Assembly: GCA_027484985.1 (NCBI GenBank)
Contig: JAIXRW010000057.1
Location: 47,441-111,440, forward strand
Origin: Rhodobacter sp.
GTDB taxonomy: Bacteria; Pseudomonadota; Alphaproteobacteria; Rhodobacterales; Rhodobacteraceae
DNA length: 64,000 nt
Direction: 5' to 3'
Part shown: one piece after another, positions 33,854 to 42,637 of the stretch
Numbering within the stretch: the stretch's first letter is position 1
How the letters are laid out: the number at the start of each line of letters is the position of its first letter
Program-made: the position numbers and the translations under genes
Notes under the pieces: model-generated
Told to the model about the DNA's origin: nothing
Database searches by the model: none
The model's input: only the letters and a program-made list of their open reading frames with translations

Positions 33854-34812
33854 GCCAGGTTGCCCGCCAGGGCGCGGCCGCGTTCGGCGCGCAAGTTGCG
33901 GGCGAGAAGGTCCATGCAGGCCATGCGGATGGCCACACCCATTTCCACCTGTTCCTGAATGACCGAGCGGTTGATGTCATCGGCGATCTCGCCGTCGATT
34001 TCGACCCCGCGGTTCATCGGGCCGGGATGCATGACGATGGCATCGGGCTTGGCGAAGGCGAGCTTTTCGGCATCAAGCCCGTAGCGGTGGTAGTATTCGC
34101 GTTCCGACGGGATGAAGCCGCCGTCCATCCGTTCCTTTTGCAGGCGGAGCATCATCACCACATCCGCGCCTTCAAGGCCTTTCTTCATGTCGTCGTAAAG
34201 CTCGCACCCGAATTCCTGCACGCCTGCGGGCATGAGGGTGGGGGGCGCGATCAGGCGGATGCGGTTTTCCATCTTGCCCAGCAGGATGAGGTTCGAGCGG
34301 GCCACGCGGCTGTGGGCGATATCGCCGCAGATGGCGACCGTCAGGCGCTGGATGCGGCCCTTGGCGCGGCGGATGGTGAGGGCATCAAGCAGGGCCTGGG
34401 TCGGGTGTTCGTGGCGCCCGTCGCCTGCGTTCAGCACCGCGCAGTTGACCTTGGAGGCCAGAAGGTTGACCGCGCCCGATGCGCCGTGCCGCACCACCAG
34501 CAGGTCGGGATGCATGGCGTTCAGGGTCATGGCGGTGTCGATCAGGGTTTCGCCCTTTTTCACCGAGGATTGCGCGACCGACATGTTCATCACATCGGCC
34601 CCGAGGCGTTTGCCTGCCAGTTCGAAACTGGCCTGCGTGCGGGTCGAGTTTTCGAAGAACATGTTGATCTGCGTCATGCCCGCCAGAACGTCGGACGATT
34701 TCACCGTGCGGCGGTTGAGATCGACATAGCGGTCGGCAAGATCGAGGATCGTGGTGATTTCAAGCGGGGAAAGCTGTTCGATGCCGAGAAGGTGACGGGC
34801 GCGGAAGGTCAT
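33850..34812 (-). CDS. pyrB: aspartate carbamoyltransferase catalytic subunit
   Basis: PyrB condenses carbamoyl phosphate with aspartate in pyrimidine synthesis. The 320-residue protein has the carbamoyl-phosphate motif [19 protein letters not shown] (about residues 52-70) and the mobile loop SSVKKGE. The aspartate-site [14 protein letters not shown] block is present with ARG-x-ARHEHPT replaced by [10 protein letters not shown]. It begins [14 protein letters not shown] at 34812. It is first in the pyr operon, and the divergent region to its right contains a four-hairpin cassette. Confidence 0.96.
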   Translation of the reverse strand: MTFRARHLLGIEQLSPLEITTILDLADRYVDLNRRTVKSSDVLAGMTQINMFFENSTRTQASFELAGKRLGADVMNMSVAQSSVKKGETLIDTAMTLNAMHPDLLVVRHGASGAVNLLASKVNCAVLNAGDGRHEHPTQALLDALTIRRAKGRIQRLTVAICGDIAHSRVARSNLILLGKMENRIRLIAPPTLMPAGVQEFGCELYDDMKKGLEGADVVMMLRLQKERMDGGFIPSEREYYHRYGLDAEKLAFAKPDAIVMHPGPMNRGVEIDGEIADDINRSVIQEQVEMGVAIRMACMDLLARNLRAERGRALAGNLA

Positions 34813-34901
34813 GTTGTCCTCTTCGGGCGGCATCTTGCTGTGCGGCTTATAGGGAGGGGCGGGGCTTGCGACAAGCGGGCACGCGTGTCGCGGCAGGGAG
34901 G

Positions 34902-35028
34902 GCGTTTTCTGACGCAGAAAACGCGACGGAGTTTGACGCAAACTCCGGTTTCTCGCTTAGGGGAACGGTCGGAGAGAGTGCGCGGAAACTGCGTCAGTTT
35001 CCGCCGCGTTTTCTGCGTCAGAAAACGC
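34902..35028. repeat. mirrored cassette of four ACG/CGT-loop hairpins
   Basis: Four perfect hairpins lie in the pyrB-udg divergent region. They are 34902-34924 (10-bp stem GCGTTTTCTG, loop ACG), 34927-34947 (9-bp stem, loop ACG), 34982-35004 (10-bp stem, loop CGT) and 35006-35028 (10-bp stem GCGTTTTCTG, loop CGT). The outer two are exact reverse complements of each other and the inner two nearly so. The whole is therefore a nested inverted repeat around a 34-base spacer (34948-34981). No T-runs follow, so this is not a simple terminator. Confidence 0.9.
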
Positions 35029-35085
35029 CGCCTGGGACAGAGGCGCGGGTTGTCGCGCGGGGGCCTGCGCCTTAGGGTCGGCGTC

Positions 35086-35901
35086 ATGGGAATCGTATTC
35101 GACATGGGCACGCCCGAAGGCTGGCATGCGGCGCTGGCGGCGCTGGCGTGGCAGGTCGATCTGGGCGTGACCGAGGTGATCGGGGATGAGCCCCTGAACG
35201 CCTATGTCCTGCCCGACAAGGCCAAGGCTGCGCCCAAGGCCGCGGCGCCCGACCCCGCGCCCCAGCTTTCGCCCGAGGCGCGGGCCGTGGCCGAGGCGGG
35301 GCTGGCGGTCGAGGCTGCACGGGCGGCGGCGGCAGGGGCGGGCACGCTGGAGGCGCTGCGCGAGGCCTTGGCGGGGTTCGAGCATTGCGAATTGAAGCGC
35401 GGAGCGCGGAACCTTGTCTTTGCCGACGGGCGGGCGGGGGCGCGGGTGCTGGTGCTGGCCGAGGCGCCGGGGCGCGAAGAGGATGTGGCGGGCAAGCCCT
35501 TTGCAGGCGCGGCGGGGCAGTTGTTCGACGCGATGTTCGCGGCGATCGGCCTGTCACGCGAAAGCCCCGATACGGAAAGCGGGGTCTATGCGCTGCCCGT
35601 GGTGCCGTGGCGCCCCCCCGGCGAGCGCGAGCCGACACCGGACGAGATGGCGATGCTGCGCCCCTTTGTCGAACGGCATATCGCTTTGGCCGACCCCGAT
35701 ATGATCGTGGCGATGGGCAATTCTCCTTGTGCGATACTGCTGGGGGCCAAGGGTGTGTTGCGGCTGCGTGGAACATGGGCCGAGGCGCTGGGCAAGCCCG
35801 TGATGCCGATGGTGACGCCCGCGCATCTGCTGCGCAACGCCGCCCAGAAGCGCGAGGCATGGGCCGACCTGCTGGCGATCAGGGCGAGGCTGCGGGGATG
35901 A
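35086..35901 (+). CDS. uracil-DNA glycosylase, family-4-like without Fe-S cysteines
   Basis: This 271-residue protein has an Ala/Pro-rich N-terminal extension (about 1-90) and a UdgA-like domain. Motif 1 is AEAPGREEDVAGKPFAG (125-141) and the late motif is TPAHLLRN (244-251). Family 4 enzymes bind [4Fe-4S] through four cysteines; here only Cys101 and Cys215 exist, and the NVVKCRPP-type segment reads PVVPWRPPGERE. The cluster is therefore absent. It removes uracil from DNA by inference. The next gene's ATG overlaps its stop (ATGA). Confidence 0.88.
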   Translation: MGIVFDMGTPEGWHAALAALAWQVDLGVTEVIGDEPLNAYVLPDKAKAAPKAAAPDPAPQLSPEARAVAEAGLAVEAARAAAAGAGTLEALREALAGFEHCELKRGARNLVFADGRAGARVLVLAEAPGREEDVAGKPFAGAAGQLFDAMFAAIGLSRESPDTESGVYALPVVPWRPPGEREPTPDEMAMLRPFVERHIALADPDMIVAMGNSPCAILLGAKGVLRLRGTWAEALGKPVMPMVTPAHLLRNAAQKREAWADLLAIRARLRG

Positions 35902-36527
35902 GCTGGATCGTCGAGCCGCCTGTCATGCTGGCCTTTGCCGGGGCGGGGCTGGCGCTGAACCTGACGCCGGGTGCGGATATGATGTACACGCTGGCCCAAG
36001 GCCTGCGGTCGGGGCGCGGGGCGGCGATGGCTGCCAATGCGGGCATTGCGGCGGGCGGGCTGGTGCAGACGCTGATTGCTGCGCTGGGGCTGGGGGCGCT
36101 GGTCGCGGCGCATCCCTTGGCGTTCGACATCATCCGCTGGGGCGGGGTGGCCTATCTTTTGGTGTTGGCCGTTCAGGCGCTGCGGTCGGGGCCGGTTTCG
36201 GCCCGCACGGTTGCGGTGCAGCCGGTATGGCGCGTATTCCTGAACGCGATGCTGGTGAACCTGTTGAACCCCAAGGTCATTCTGTTCATCCTTGCGCTGT
36301 TGCCGCAATTCATTGACCCCGCACGCCCCGTATTGCCGCAGTTCATGGTGCTGGGGCTGGTCTTTGCCACGGGCGGTTTCATCGTGAACGGGGTGGTGGG
36401 GTTGTTTGCAGGTTCGATCGGGCAGCGGCTTGCACGGTCGGCGGCGCTGGGGCGCTGGCTGGGGCGGGCGAGTGCGGCGATTTTCGCAGGTTTGGCGCTG
36501 CGTCTGGCGCTGATGCAACGGGGGTAG
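35898..36527 (+). CDS. LysE/RhtB family amino-acid exporter
   Basis: This 209-residue inner-membrane exporter of the LysE superfamily has about six helices. The N-terminal signature is LALNLTPGADMMYTLAQGLRSGRGAAMAANAGIAAG, and AMLVNLLNPKVILFILALLPQF follows in the middle, both diagnostic. The substrate is probably an amino acid or analogue. It is translationally coupled to the UDG gene (ATGA overlap) and followed four bases later by moaB, so the three form an operon without obvious functional theme. Confidence 0.93.
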   Translation: MSWIVEPPVMLAFAGAGLALNLTPGADMMYTLAQGLRSGRGAAMAANAGIAAGGLVQTLIAALGLGALVAAHPLAFDIIRWGGVAYLLVLAVQALRSGPVSARTVAVQPVWRVFLNAMLVNLLNPKVILFILALLPQFIDPARPVLPQFMVLGLVFATGGFIVNGVVGLFAGSIGQRLARSAALGRWLGRASAAIFAGLALRLALMQRG

Positions 36528-36531
36528 GGCC

Positions 36532-37074
36532 ATGAGCCGGATCGACGAAAGCCGCGAGTTCATACCGTTGCGCATCGCCGTGCTGACGGTAAGCGACACG
36601 CGGACGCAAGCCGATGACAGATCGGGCGATACGCTGGTCGAACGGCTGACGGGGGCGGGGCATGAATTGGCGGCGCGGGGGATCGTCAGGGATGACCGTG
36701 CGGTGATCGCGGCGCGGTTGCGCGACTGGATCGCGGACCCTGCGGTGGATGTGGTGCTGACGACGGGCGGAACGGGGCTGACAGGGCGCGACGTGACGGT
36801 CGAGGCGCATCGGGATGTTTACGAGAAAGAGATCGAGGCCTTCGGCACGGTCTTTACCATCGTGTCGATGCAGAAGATCGGAACGAGTGCCGTGCAAAGC
36901 CGCGCCTGTGGCGGGGTGGCGGGGGGGACGTATCTGTTCGCCTTGCCAGGATCGCCGGGTGGGTGCCGCGATGCCTGGGACGAGATCTTGCGGCTCCAGT
37001 TCGACTATCGCCACCGACCCTGCAATTTCGTGGAAATCCTGCCGCGTCTGGAAGAACACAAGCGCCGGAAGTAG
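36532..37074 (+). CDS. moaB: molybdenum cofactor biosynthesis protein MoaB
   Basis: This 180-residue MoaB/Mog-fold protein acts in adenylylation of molybdopterin or a related step. The family motif VVLTTGGTGLTGRDVTVEA (about 82-100) and the N-terminal IAVLTVSDTRTQADDRSGD are present. The late LFALPGSPGGCRDAWDEIL is also diagnostic. It is last in the udg-lysE-moaB run. Downstream, a degenerate repeat separates it from the converging DsbD-like gene. Confidence 0.94.
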   Translation: MSRIDESREFIPLRIAVLTVSDTRTQADDRSGDTLVERLTGAGHELAARGIVRDDRAVIAARLRDWIADPAVDVVLTTGGTGLTGRDVTVEAHRDVYEKEIEAFGTVFTIVSMQKIGTSAVQSRACGGVAGGTYLFALPGSPGGCRDAWDEILRLQFDYRHRPCNFVEILPRLEEHKRRK

Positions 37075-37141
37075 GGGCGCGTTTTCTGCGAAAAATCGGG
37101 GTCCGGTTCTGACAAGGCGGGGCTGCCCTGCGGTTGGCCAT

Positions 37142-37163
37142 GAGTATTTTGGCAAGGGTGAAT
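37142..37163. repeat. degenerate GAGGATATTTG half element at a convergent junction
   Basis: GAGTATTTTGGCAAGGGTGAA resembles the class-2 left arm of repeat D (GAGGATATTTGGGCAAGCGTGAA). It lies in the 111-bp gap between converging moaB and the DsbD-like gene. No facing arm is present, so this is a decayed or partial copy. Confidence 0.45.
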
Positions 37164-37185
37164 GGGGACGCGCTTTTCCCTTTGG

Positions 37186-37983
37186 TCAGGGGGCGGGGCA
37201 GCCCTTGACCTCGACTGCGCTGTTTTCGGCGATCACGGTGACGGTGACGCCCGCACGGTCGAGCGCGAAGGGCGCGCCATCGGGGGGGACCAAATCGGCG
37301 GTGGCGGTCAGGGTGGGGCCGCTGCGGGTGGCGGTGGCGGGGCTGACCCAGACACCGTTGGTTGCGGTTTCGAAGACCACGGTTTCGGGGCTGCCCTGAT
37401 CGGGCAGGGCCATGGCGGCCGTCAGGCGCAGGCCATCGGAAATGGGATCGAGCGTGCAGCCGATGCCTGTCAGGCCCGCCGCCTTGGCGGGTGTTGGCAT
37501 GTCGGACAGGGCGGCGCGGATCGGGGCGGCGTCGGTATCGCGGGCCAGATCGGTGGTCAGCGTGACGCTGGCAGGCAGGCAGATATCCTTGCACACGCCC
37601 AGATCGACCGTGGCCCGCAGGGTGACGGGCATGGCGGGATCAAGCGGCGTCACCTCGATCGGCAAGACCAGATGGTCGTGATAGCCGATGGTTGTGACCC
37701 CGTTCAGATCAAAAACCGAAGGGCGCGGCCAGTGGAAGGCCACAGACCGCACATTGCGCGAGGCGGAAAAATCGAAGCTGGGGGGAATGCCCGCCTCGCC
37801 GGGGCTGCGCCAATAGGTCTTCCATCCGGGCGCAAGCGCCAGTTCCAGCGCCGCCATGCGGGTGCCGCTGTCCGTCTGCCAGCCCGACAGCAGACGCGCG
37901 GCCAGCACGTCATCTTGTGTCAGGGCCTGCGCGGGCAGGGCGGCAAGGCAAAGAAGGGCGGCAAGACGGGTCTGGTGCGGCAT
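37186..37983 (-). CDS. DsbD N-terminal-domain-like periplasmic protein
   Basis: This 265-residue exported protein (signal peptide about 1-20, ending ALPAQA) corresponds to the N-terminal alpha domain of DsbD/ScsB. Landmarks are [42 protein letters not shown] and the cysteine pair [12 protein letters not shown]. It probably takes part in periplasmic thiol relay. The membrane DsbD beta domain is not nearby. It is divergent from yqgE. Confidence 0.85.
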   Translation of the reverse strand: MPHQTRLAALLCLAALPAQALTQDDVLAARLLSGWQTDSGTRMAALELALAPGWKTYWRSPGEAGIPPSFDFSASRNVRSVAFHWPRPSVFDLNGVTTIGYHDHLVLPIEVTPLDPAMPVTLRATVDLGVCKDICLPASVTLTTDLARDTDAAPIRAALSDMPTPAKAAGLTGIGCTLDPISDGLRLTAAMALPDQGSPETVVFETATNGVWVSPATATRSGPTLTATADLVPPDGAPFALDRAGVTVTVIAENSAVEVKGCPAP

Positions 37984-38110
37984 GGCCGGAATTTACGACA
38001 TAGGCGGAAAATGGGAAATCACATTGGCGACAGGCGCCAAGGCATGGAAAACGGGGTTGAGCCGGGGGCACGGGGCGCCCACATTCCCCTTACAGGGAAG
38101 GAGAGTCGCG

Positions 38111-38677
38111 ATGGCTGAGGTGATCGGGCTGGACGGCAAATTGCTTATCGCCATGCCCGGCATGGGCGATCCGCGTTTCGAAAAGGCGGTGATCCTGATC
38201 TGCGCCCATTCGGAAGACGGCGCGATGGGGTTGATCGTGAACCGGCCTGCGGCAGAGCTTAGCTTTTCGGGCCTGCTGGAACAGTTGTCCATCCCGCAGG
38301 CGCCCGAGGGGCGCGATATCCGTGTGCATCTGGGCGGGCCCGTCGAACGCGGGCGCGGCTTTGTGCTGCATTCGACCGATTATGCGGGGGGGGCCGCCAC
38401 GATGTGGATCGATGCCACCTATGCCATGACCGCGACGCTGGACATCCTCGAGGCGCTGGCGCAGGGCGGCGGGCCGCGTCAGGCGCTGCTGGCGCTGGGC
38501 TATGCGGGCTGGGGGCCGGGGCAGTTGGAGGACGAGATCCGCGCCAATGGCTGGCTGGTGAGCGAGGCGCCTGATGCTTTGGTCTTTGCCGCGGACGATG
38601 CGGGAAAATGGGTGGGCGCGCTGAAAGGGCTGGGGATCGACCCCTTGACACTGTCTGCCGTGGCGGGGCGGGCTTAG
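38111..38677 (+). CDS. YqgE/AlgH family protein
   Basis: This 188-residue UPF0301 (YqgE/AlgH) protein has [20 protein letters not shown] at the N-terminus, then [10 protein letters not shown] and [35 protein letters not shown] appears near the C-terminus, the fingerprint of the family. Function is not firmly known. The ATG at 38111 has AGGAGAG about 10 bases upstream. It is divergent from the DsbD-like gene and converges with the ALDH gene across repeat F. Confidence 0.94.
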   Translation: MAEVIGLDGKLLIAMPGMGDPRFEKAVILICAHSEDGAMGLIVNRPAAELSFSGLLEQLSIPQAPEGRDIRVHLGGPVERGRGFVLHSTDYAGGAATMWIDATYAMTATLDILEALAQGGGPRQALLALGYAGWGPGQLEDEIRANGWLVSEAPDALVFAADDAGKWVGALKGLGIDPLTLSAVAGRA

Positions 38678-38829
38678 GGGGCGCTCGCGCCCCCTCTTGG
38701 CGCGTTACGCGCCAATTCACCCCCTGAGGATATTTGCAGGCAGAAAATGACCATGCCCCCGTCATTTTCTGCCCGAAAATATCCTCGGGGGGAGGCGCGG
38801 CACGCGCCGTGGGGGGCAGACAGCCCCCC
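38678..38829. repeat. composite palindromic repeat F at a convergent junction
   Basis: This element fills the yqgE-ALDH convergent gap. It has a GGGGGCG/CGCCCCC hairpin, a TTGGCGCG/CGCGCCAA hairpin and class-1 arms facing each other at 38720-38750 and 38762-38792 (GAGGATATTTGCAGGCAGAAAATGA and near-complement). A GCGCGGCACGCGCC hairpin and a GGGGGG-CAGACAG-CCCCCC hairpin (38811-38829) follow. The order mirrors repeat C. Confidence 0.85.
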
Positions 38830-38847
38830 TTTCGCGGTCGGGCAGGG

Positions 38848-41178
38848 TTACTCGCCGTAGGGAATCCAGACCGTTTTCACCTCGGTCGCCTGGGCGAGGA
38901 TGTCGCGGGGTGGCAGGGGCAGGGGCACGCTGCGGCCGTGGTTGACCCATGTACGTTTGAGGTTGGTGGCGCTTTCTCCCTCGGCCAACTTCGAGACGGG
39001 GGCCGCGGAGAGGGACCAGAGCGCGTCGATATCCATATGGCCCGCGAGGGGTTTGGCGAGTTCCGTATGGCTGCCCGTGACGATGTTGACCACGCCTGCG
39101 GGGAGGTCAGAGGTTTCGAGCACCTGATAAAGGTCGGTCGCGGCCAGCGGGAAGGGGTCGGACGGGATAAGGACGGTGGTGTTGCCCATGGCGATGGCGG
39201 GGGCCATCAGGGAGACGAGGCCGAGAAGCGGGGCGTCATCGGGGCAGAGCGCGGCGATGACGCCGCAGGGTTCGTTCATGGCCAGCGCCACGCCGCGGAT
39301 GGGCACGGATTTGGCGGCGCCGTCATATTTGTCGGCCCATGCGGCATAGGTGAAAAGCGTGTCGATGGTGGCTTCCACCTCGGCCTCGCCGTTGCGGCCT
39401 GTCATGTCTTTCAGGCGGCGGGCGAATTCCTCGGCGCGGGCCGAGAGGTTTTCGGCCATGTAGTAGAGGATCTGAGCGCGGGCGTGGCCTGTGGTCTTGG
39501 CCCAGCCTTTGGCGGCATGGGCGGCTTCGACCGCATTCCTGATATCCTTGCGGTTGCCGAGGCCCACATGGCCCAAGAGTTTGCCCTTGGGCGACCAGAC
39601 GGGCCGCGAATAGCCGCCATCGGGGCGGGCCTGTTTGCCGCCGATATATAGTTTTGCCGTGCGGTCGAGGGCGGGGGCTTCGGGGGTTGCGGGTTCGGGG
39701 AAGGGGGCCACGGGTTTCAGCGGTTTGCCCTGCGCTTTGGGGCGCAGATAGGCCATCAGGCCTTCCCACCCGCCTTCGCGGCCGAAACCGCTTTCTCGCA
39801 CGCCGCCGAAGCCTGCGGCGGCGTCAAAAAGGTTGGTGGCGTTGACCCAGACGACCCCGGCCTTGAGTTTCGGGGCCACGTCGAGGGCGAGGTTGATGTT
39901 TTCGGTCCAGAGCGTGGCCGCCAGACCGAAGCGGGTGTTATTGGCAAGCTCGACCGCTTCCGCAGGGGTGCGGAAGGTCATCGACACAAGGACGGGGCCG
40001 AAGATTTCTTCCTGCATCAGGCGCGAGGCGGTGCCGAGGCCGGTGATGAGGGTGGGCGGGTAGAAGCAGCCTTGCGCAGGCAGGGCGGTGTTGGCGCGGT
40101 AGATTTCGCCATCCGAGCCGTTGACCATGTCGGTGATGGTGGCAAGCTGGATCGGGTCAACCACGGCGCCCACGTCAATGCATTTGTCCAAGGGGTCGCC
40201 GATGCGGAGGCCGTCCATCCGGCGTTTCAGCTTTTCGTGGAAGCGGGGGGCGATGCCTTCCTGCACCAGAAGGCGCGAGCCGGCGCAGCAGACCTGGCCT
40301 TGGTTGAACCAGATCGCATCGACGAGGCCTTCGATGGCTGAATCGATATCGGCATCGTCGAACACGATGTAGGGGGATTTGCCCCCCAGTTCGAGGGTAA
40401 GCGCCTTGCCCGTGCCCGCCGTGGCGCGGCGGATGGCCTTGCCCACGGGGGTGGAGCCGGTGAAGGCGACCTTGTCCACAGGGGAGGCGACGAGGGCGGC
40501 GCCGGTTTCGCCGTCACCCGTGACGATGTTCAGCACGCCCTTGGGCAGCCCCGCCTCGCGGCTGATTTCGGCGAAAAGGAGCGCGGTCAGGGGTGTGTAT
40601 TCGGCGGGTTTCAGGACGATGGTGTTGCCTGCCGCAAGGGCGGGGGCGACTTTCCATGCCAGCATCAGAAGGGGGAAGTTCCACGGGATGACCGCGCCGA
40701 CAACGCCGTGGGGGGCGTGGTTCGGCAGTTCCGTGGGGGCGAGTTGGGCAAGGCCTGCGTGGTAGTAGAAGTGGCGGGCGACCAAGGGCACGTCGATATC
40801 GCGGGATTCGCGGATGGGTTTGCCGTTGTCCATGGTTTCAAGCACGGCGAGCAGGCGGGCATGTTTCTGCACAAGGCGGGCGAGGGCGTAGAGGTATTTT
40901 GCCCGCTGGTGGCCCGACAGCGCCGCCCATTTCGGCTGGGCGCGGCGGGCGGCGGCGACGGCTGTGGCCACATCATCGGCGGTGCCTTGGGTGACGGTGG
41001 CAAGGTGCGCGCCGGTGGCGGGGTTGGCGGTGGCGAAGCCTGCGGCCGGAGCAGTGAATTTGCCGTCGATGAAGTGGCCGAAGCGGTGCCCGTGTTTGGC
41101 CAGCCATGCGAGGGCTTCGCCATTCGCCTCGGGGGCGGGGCCATAGGACATGGCGTCGAAGATTTCCTTGATCGTCAT
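38848..41178 (-). CDS. ALDH16-type double-domain aldehyde dehydrogenase
   Basis: This 776-residue protein contains two tandem ALDH domains. The N-domain (about 25-490) is catalytically complete: VIPWNFPLLM, Glu263 in LELGGKSP and Cys297 in NQGQVCCAGSR. The C-domain (about 520-750) keeps ALDH-fold pieces (MNEPCGVIAALCPDDAPLL, AIAMGNTTVLIPSD, LPAGVVNIVTGS) but has no catalytic Cys or Glu motif. This matches the ALDH16 family, known from Rhodobacterales, whose second domain is non-catalytic. It lies four bases after deoC, so it probably oxidises the acetaldehyde released by DeoC. Confidence 0.92.
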   Translation of the reverse strand: MTIKEIFDAMSYGPAPEANGEALAWLAKHGHRFGHFIDGKFTAPAAGFATANPATGAHLATVTQGTADDVATAVAAARRAQPKWAALSGHQRAKYLYALARLVQKHARLLAVLETMDNGKPIRESRDIDVPLVARHFYYHAGLAQLAPTELPNHAPHGVVGAVIPWNFPLLMLAWKVAPALAAGNTIVLKPAEYTPLTALLFAEISREAGLPKGVLNIVTGDGETGAALVASPVDKVAFTGSTPVGKAIRRATAGTGKALTLELGGKSPYIVFDDADIDSAIEGLVDAIWFNQGQVCCAGSRLLVQEGIAPRFHEKLKRRMDGLRIGDPLDKCIDVGAVVDPIQLATITDMVNGSDGEIYRANTALPAQGCFYPPTLITGLGTASRLMQEEIFGPVLVSMTFRTPAEAVELANNTRFGLAATLWTENINLALDVAPKLKAGVVWVNATNLFDAAAGFGGVRESGFGREGGWEGLMAYLRPKAQGKPLKPVAPFPEPATPEAPALDRTAKLYIGGKQARPDGGYSRPVWSPKGKLLGHVGLGNRKDIRNAVEAAHAAKGWAKTTGHARAQILYYMAENLSARAEEFARRLKDMTGRNGEAEVEATIDTLFTYAAWADKYDGAAKSVPIRGVALAMNEPCGVIAALCPDDAPLLGLVSLMAPAIAMGNTTVLIPSDPFPLAATDLYQVLETSDLPAGVVNIVTGSHTELAKPLAGHMDIDALWSLSAAPVSKLAEGESATNLKRTWVNHGRSVPLPLPPRDILAQATEVKTVWIPYGE

Positions 41179-41182
41179 GATC

Positions 41183-42169
41183 TTAACCCATCGCGTGGCG
41201 GTTGGCGGCGGAATAGTGGCCGGTCAGGTGGTGTTCAAGCTGGCGTTCGATATCGCCCAGCAGAGACGATGCGCCGAAGCGGAAGAGGTCGGGTTGCAGC
41301 CACGGGTGGCCGAGTTCGTCTTTCATCAGCGCAAGGTACAAAAGGGCGTCTTTCGCCTTTGAAATGCCGCCTGCGGGCTTGTAGCCGACCTTGAAGCCCG
41401 TGCGGTCCTGATAATCGCGGATGGCGCGGATCATGGTGAGGCTGACGGGAAGGGTGGCGTTGACGCCCTCTTTCCCCGTCGAGGTTTTGATGAAATCGGC
41501 GCCTGCCATCATGCAGACGAGGGAGGCGCGGGCGACGTTGCGGAGCGTGGCAAGCTCGCCCGTGGCGAGGATGGCTTTCACATGCGCGTCACCGCAGGCT
41601 TCGCGCATTTCGCGCATCTCGTCGTAAAGCGCCTGCCAGTTCTGGGTCAGGACGTGGCGGCGCGAGATGACGATATCGATCTCCTTGGCCCCTGCGCGCA
41701 CGCTTTCACCGATTTCCGCGATGCGGAGGTGGAAGGGCGACAGGCCCGCGGGAAAGCCGGTCGAGACGGCGGCGACGGGGATGTTGGTGCCTTCGAGGGC
41801 GCGGACCGCCGTGCCGACCATGTCGTGATAGACGCAGACCGCGCCTACGGTCAGGCCGGACATGCCCAGTTTTTCCAGCATCCACGGGGCGACCGGCTGG
41901 CGGGCCTTGGCGCAGAGGCGTTCGACGCGGCCCCATGTATCATCGCCCGACAGGGTGGTGAGGTCGATCAGGCTGATGGCCTTTAGCAGCCATGCGGCCT
42001 GATAGTCTTTCTTGACCGAGCGGCGACCGCCCAAGCTGGCGGCGCGGCGTTCGATGGCCGAGGTGTTGGCCTGAACCGAGGCGACCCAGTCGAGATCGAG
42101 CGGCATGCCCGGATTGCGGGCATGGGCAACTTGCGGCAGATGCGCCACGGCGGTGCTGAGGGTGGTCAT
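41183..42169 (-). CDS. deoC: deoxyribose-phosphate aldolase
   Basis: DeoC cleaves 2-deoxyribose 5-phosphate to glyceraldehyde 3-phosphate and acetaldehyde. The 328-residue protein is of the longer type. The Schiff-base lysine lies in ADFIKTSTGKEGVNATLPVS, and the second lysine in TGFKVGYKPAGGISKAKDAL. GAKEIDIVISRRHVLTQNWQALYDE is also characteristic. The ATG at 42169 (MTTLSTAVAHL) is chosen by homology. It is followed immediately by the ALDH16 gene. Confidence 0.94.
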   Translation of the reverse strand: MTTLSTAVAHLPQVAHARNPGMPLDLDWVASVQANTSAIERRAASLGGRRSVKKDYQAAWLLKAISLIDLTTLSGDDTWGRVERLCAKARQPVAPWMLEKLGMSGLTVGAVCVYHDMVGTAVRALEGTNIPVAAVSTGFPAGLSPFHLRIAEIGESVRAGAKEIDIVISRRHVLTQNWQALYDEMREMREACGDAHVKAILATGELATLRNVARASLVCMMAGADFIKTSTGKEGVNATLPVSLTMIRAIRDYQDRTGFKVGYKPAGGISKAKDALLYLALMKDELGHPWLQPDLFRFGASSLLGDIERQLEHHLTGHYSAANRHAMG

Positions 42170-42259
42170 TGGGTCGCCCCTTCGGGTTTTGTCGGGGCGA
42201 GGATGCACGGCGCCCGCGCGGGTGGCAAGCCCTGCGGTTGCAGAAATTTGACCGGATGG

Positions 42260-42637
42260 TCAGCTTTGCGGGCGCTGGGGCAGGACGGGTTCTTCGTCGT
42301 CGAGCGTTGCATCAAAGGTGCCCCAAGGGCGCGGGGTGCCAGTTTCGGGCAGGTCGGCGCGGCGCGATGACAGATGCAGTTTTGACAGGTAATTGGCGGT
42401 GATGGGGGCGGTCACGAAGATGAAGACCATGACAAGCAGTTCCTGCCAGCTGAAGCCCGCGCCATTGGCCAGCCCGTGCAGCATCGAGGCCAGCAGCGCC
42501 GCGCCGAGGCCGACGGTCGAGGCCTTGGTGGGCGCGTGCAGGCGCTGCATGCCGTCTTTCAGACGGATCAGGCCGTAGCTGCCGATCAGGCCGAAGGCTC
42601 CGGCAATGACGAGGAGGAGGGAAAGGATCACGGTCAT
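42260..42637 (-). CDS. mrpG: Na+/H+ antiporter subunit G
   Basis: Small MnhG/MrpG subunit of the multi-subunit cation/proton antiporter, 125 residues with three helices (about 2-22, 38-58, 64-86). The conserved SYGLIRLKDGMQRLHAPTKASTVGLGAALL stretch is diagnostic. It is last in the mrp operon and overlaps subunit F by four bases (ATGA). Its C-terminal 35 residues are polar and Pro/Asp/Glu-rich, presumably cytoplasmic. Confidence 0.95.
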   Translation of the reverse strand: MTVILSLLLVIAGAFGLIGSYGLIRLKDGMQRLHAPTKASTVGLGAALLASMLHGLANGAGFSWQELLVMVFIFVTAPITANYLSKLHLSSRRADLPETGTPRPWGTFDATLDDEEPVLPQRPQS

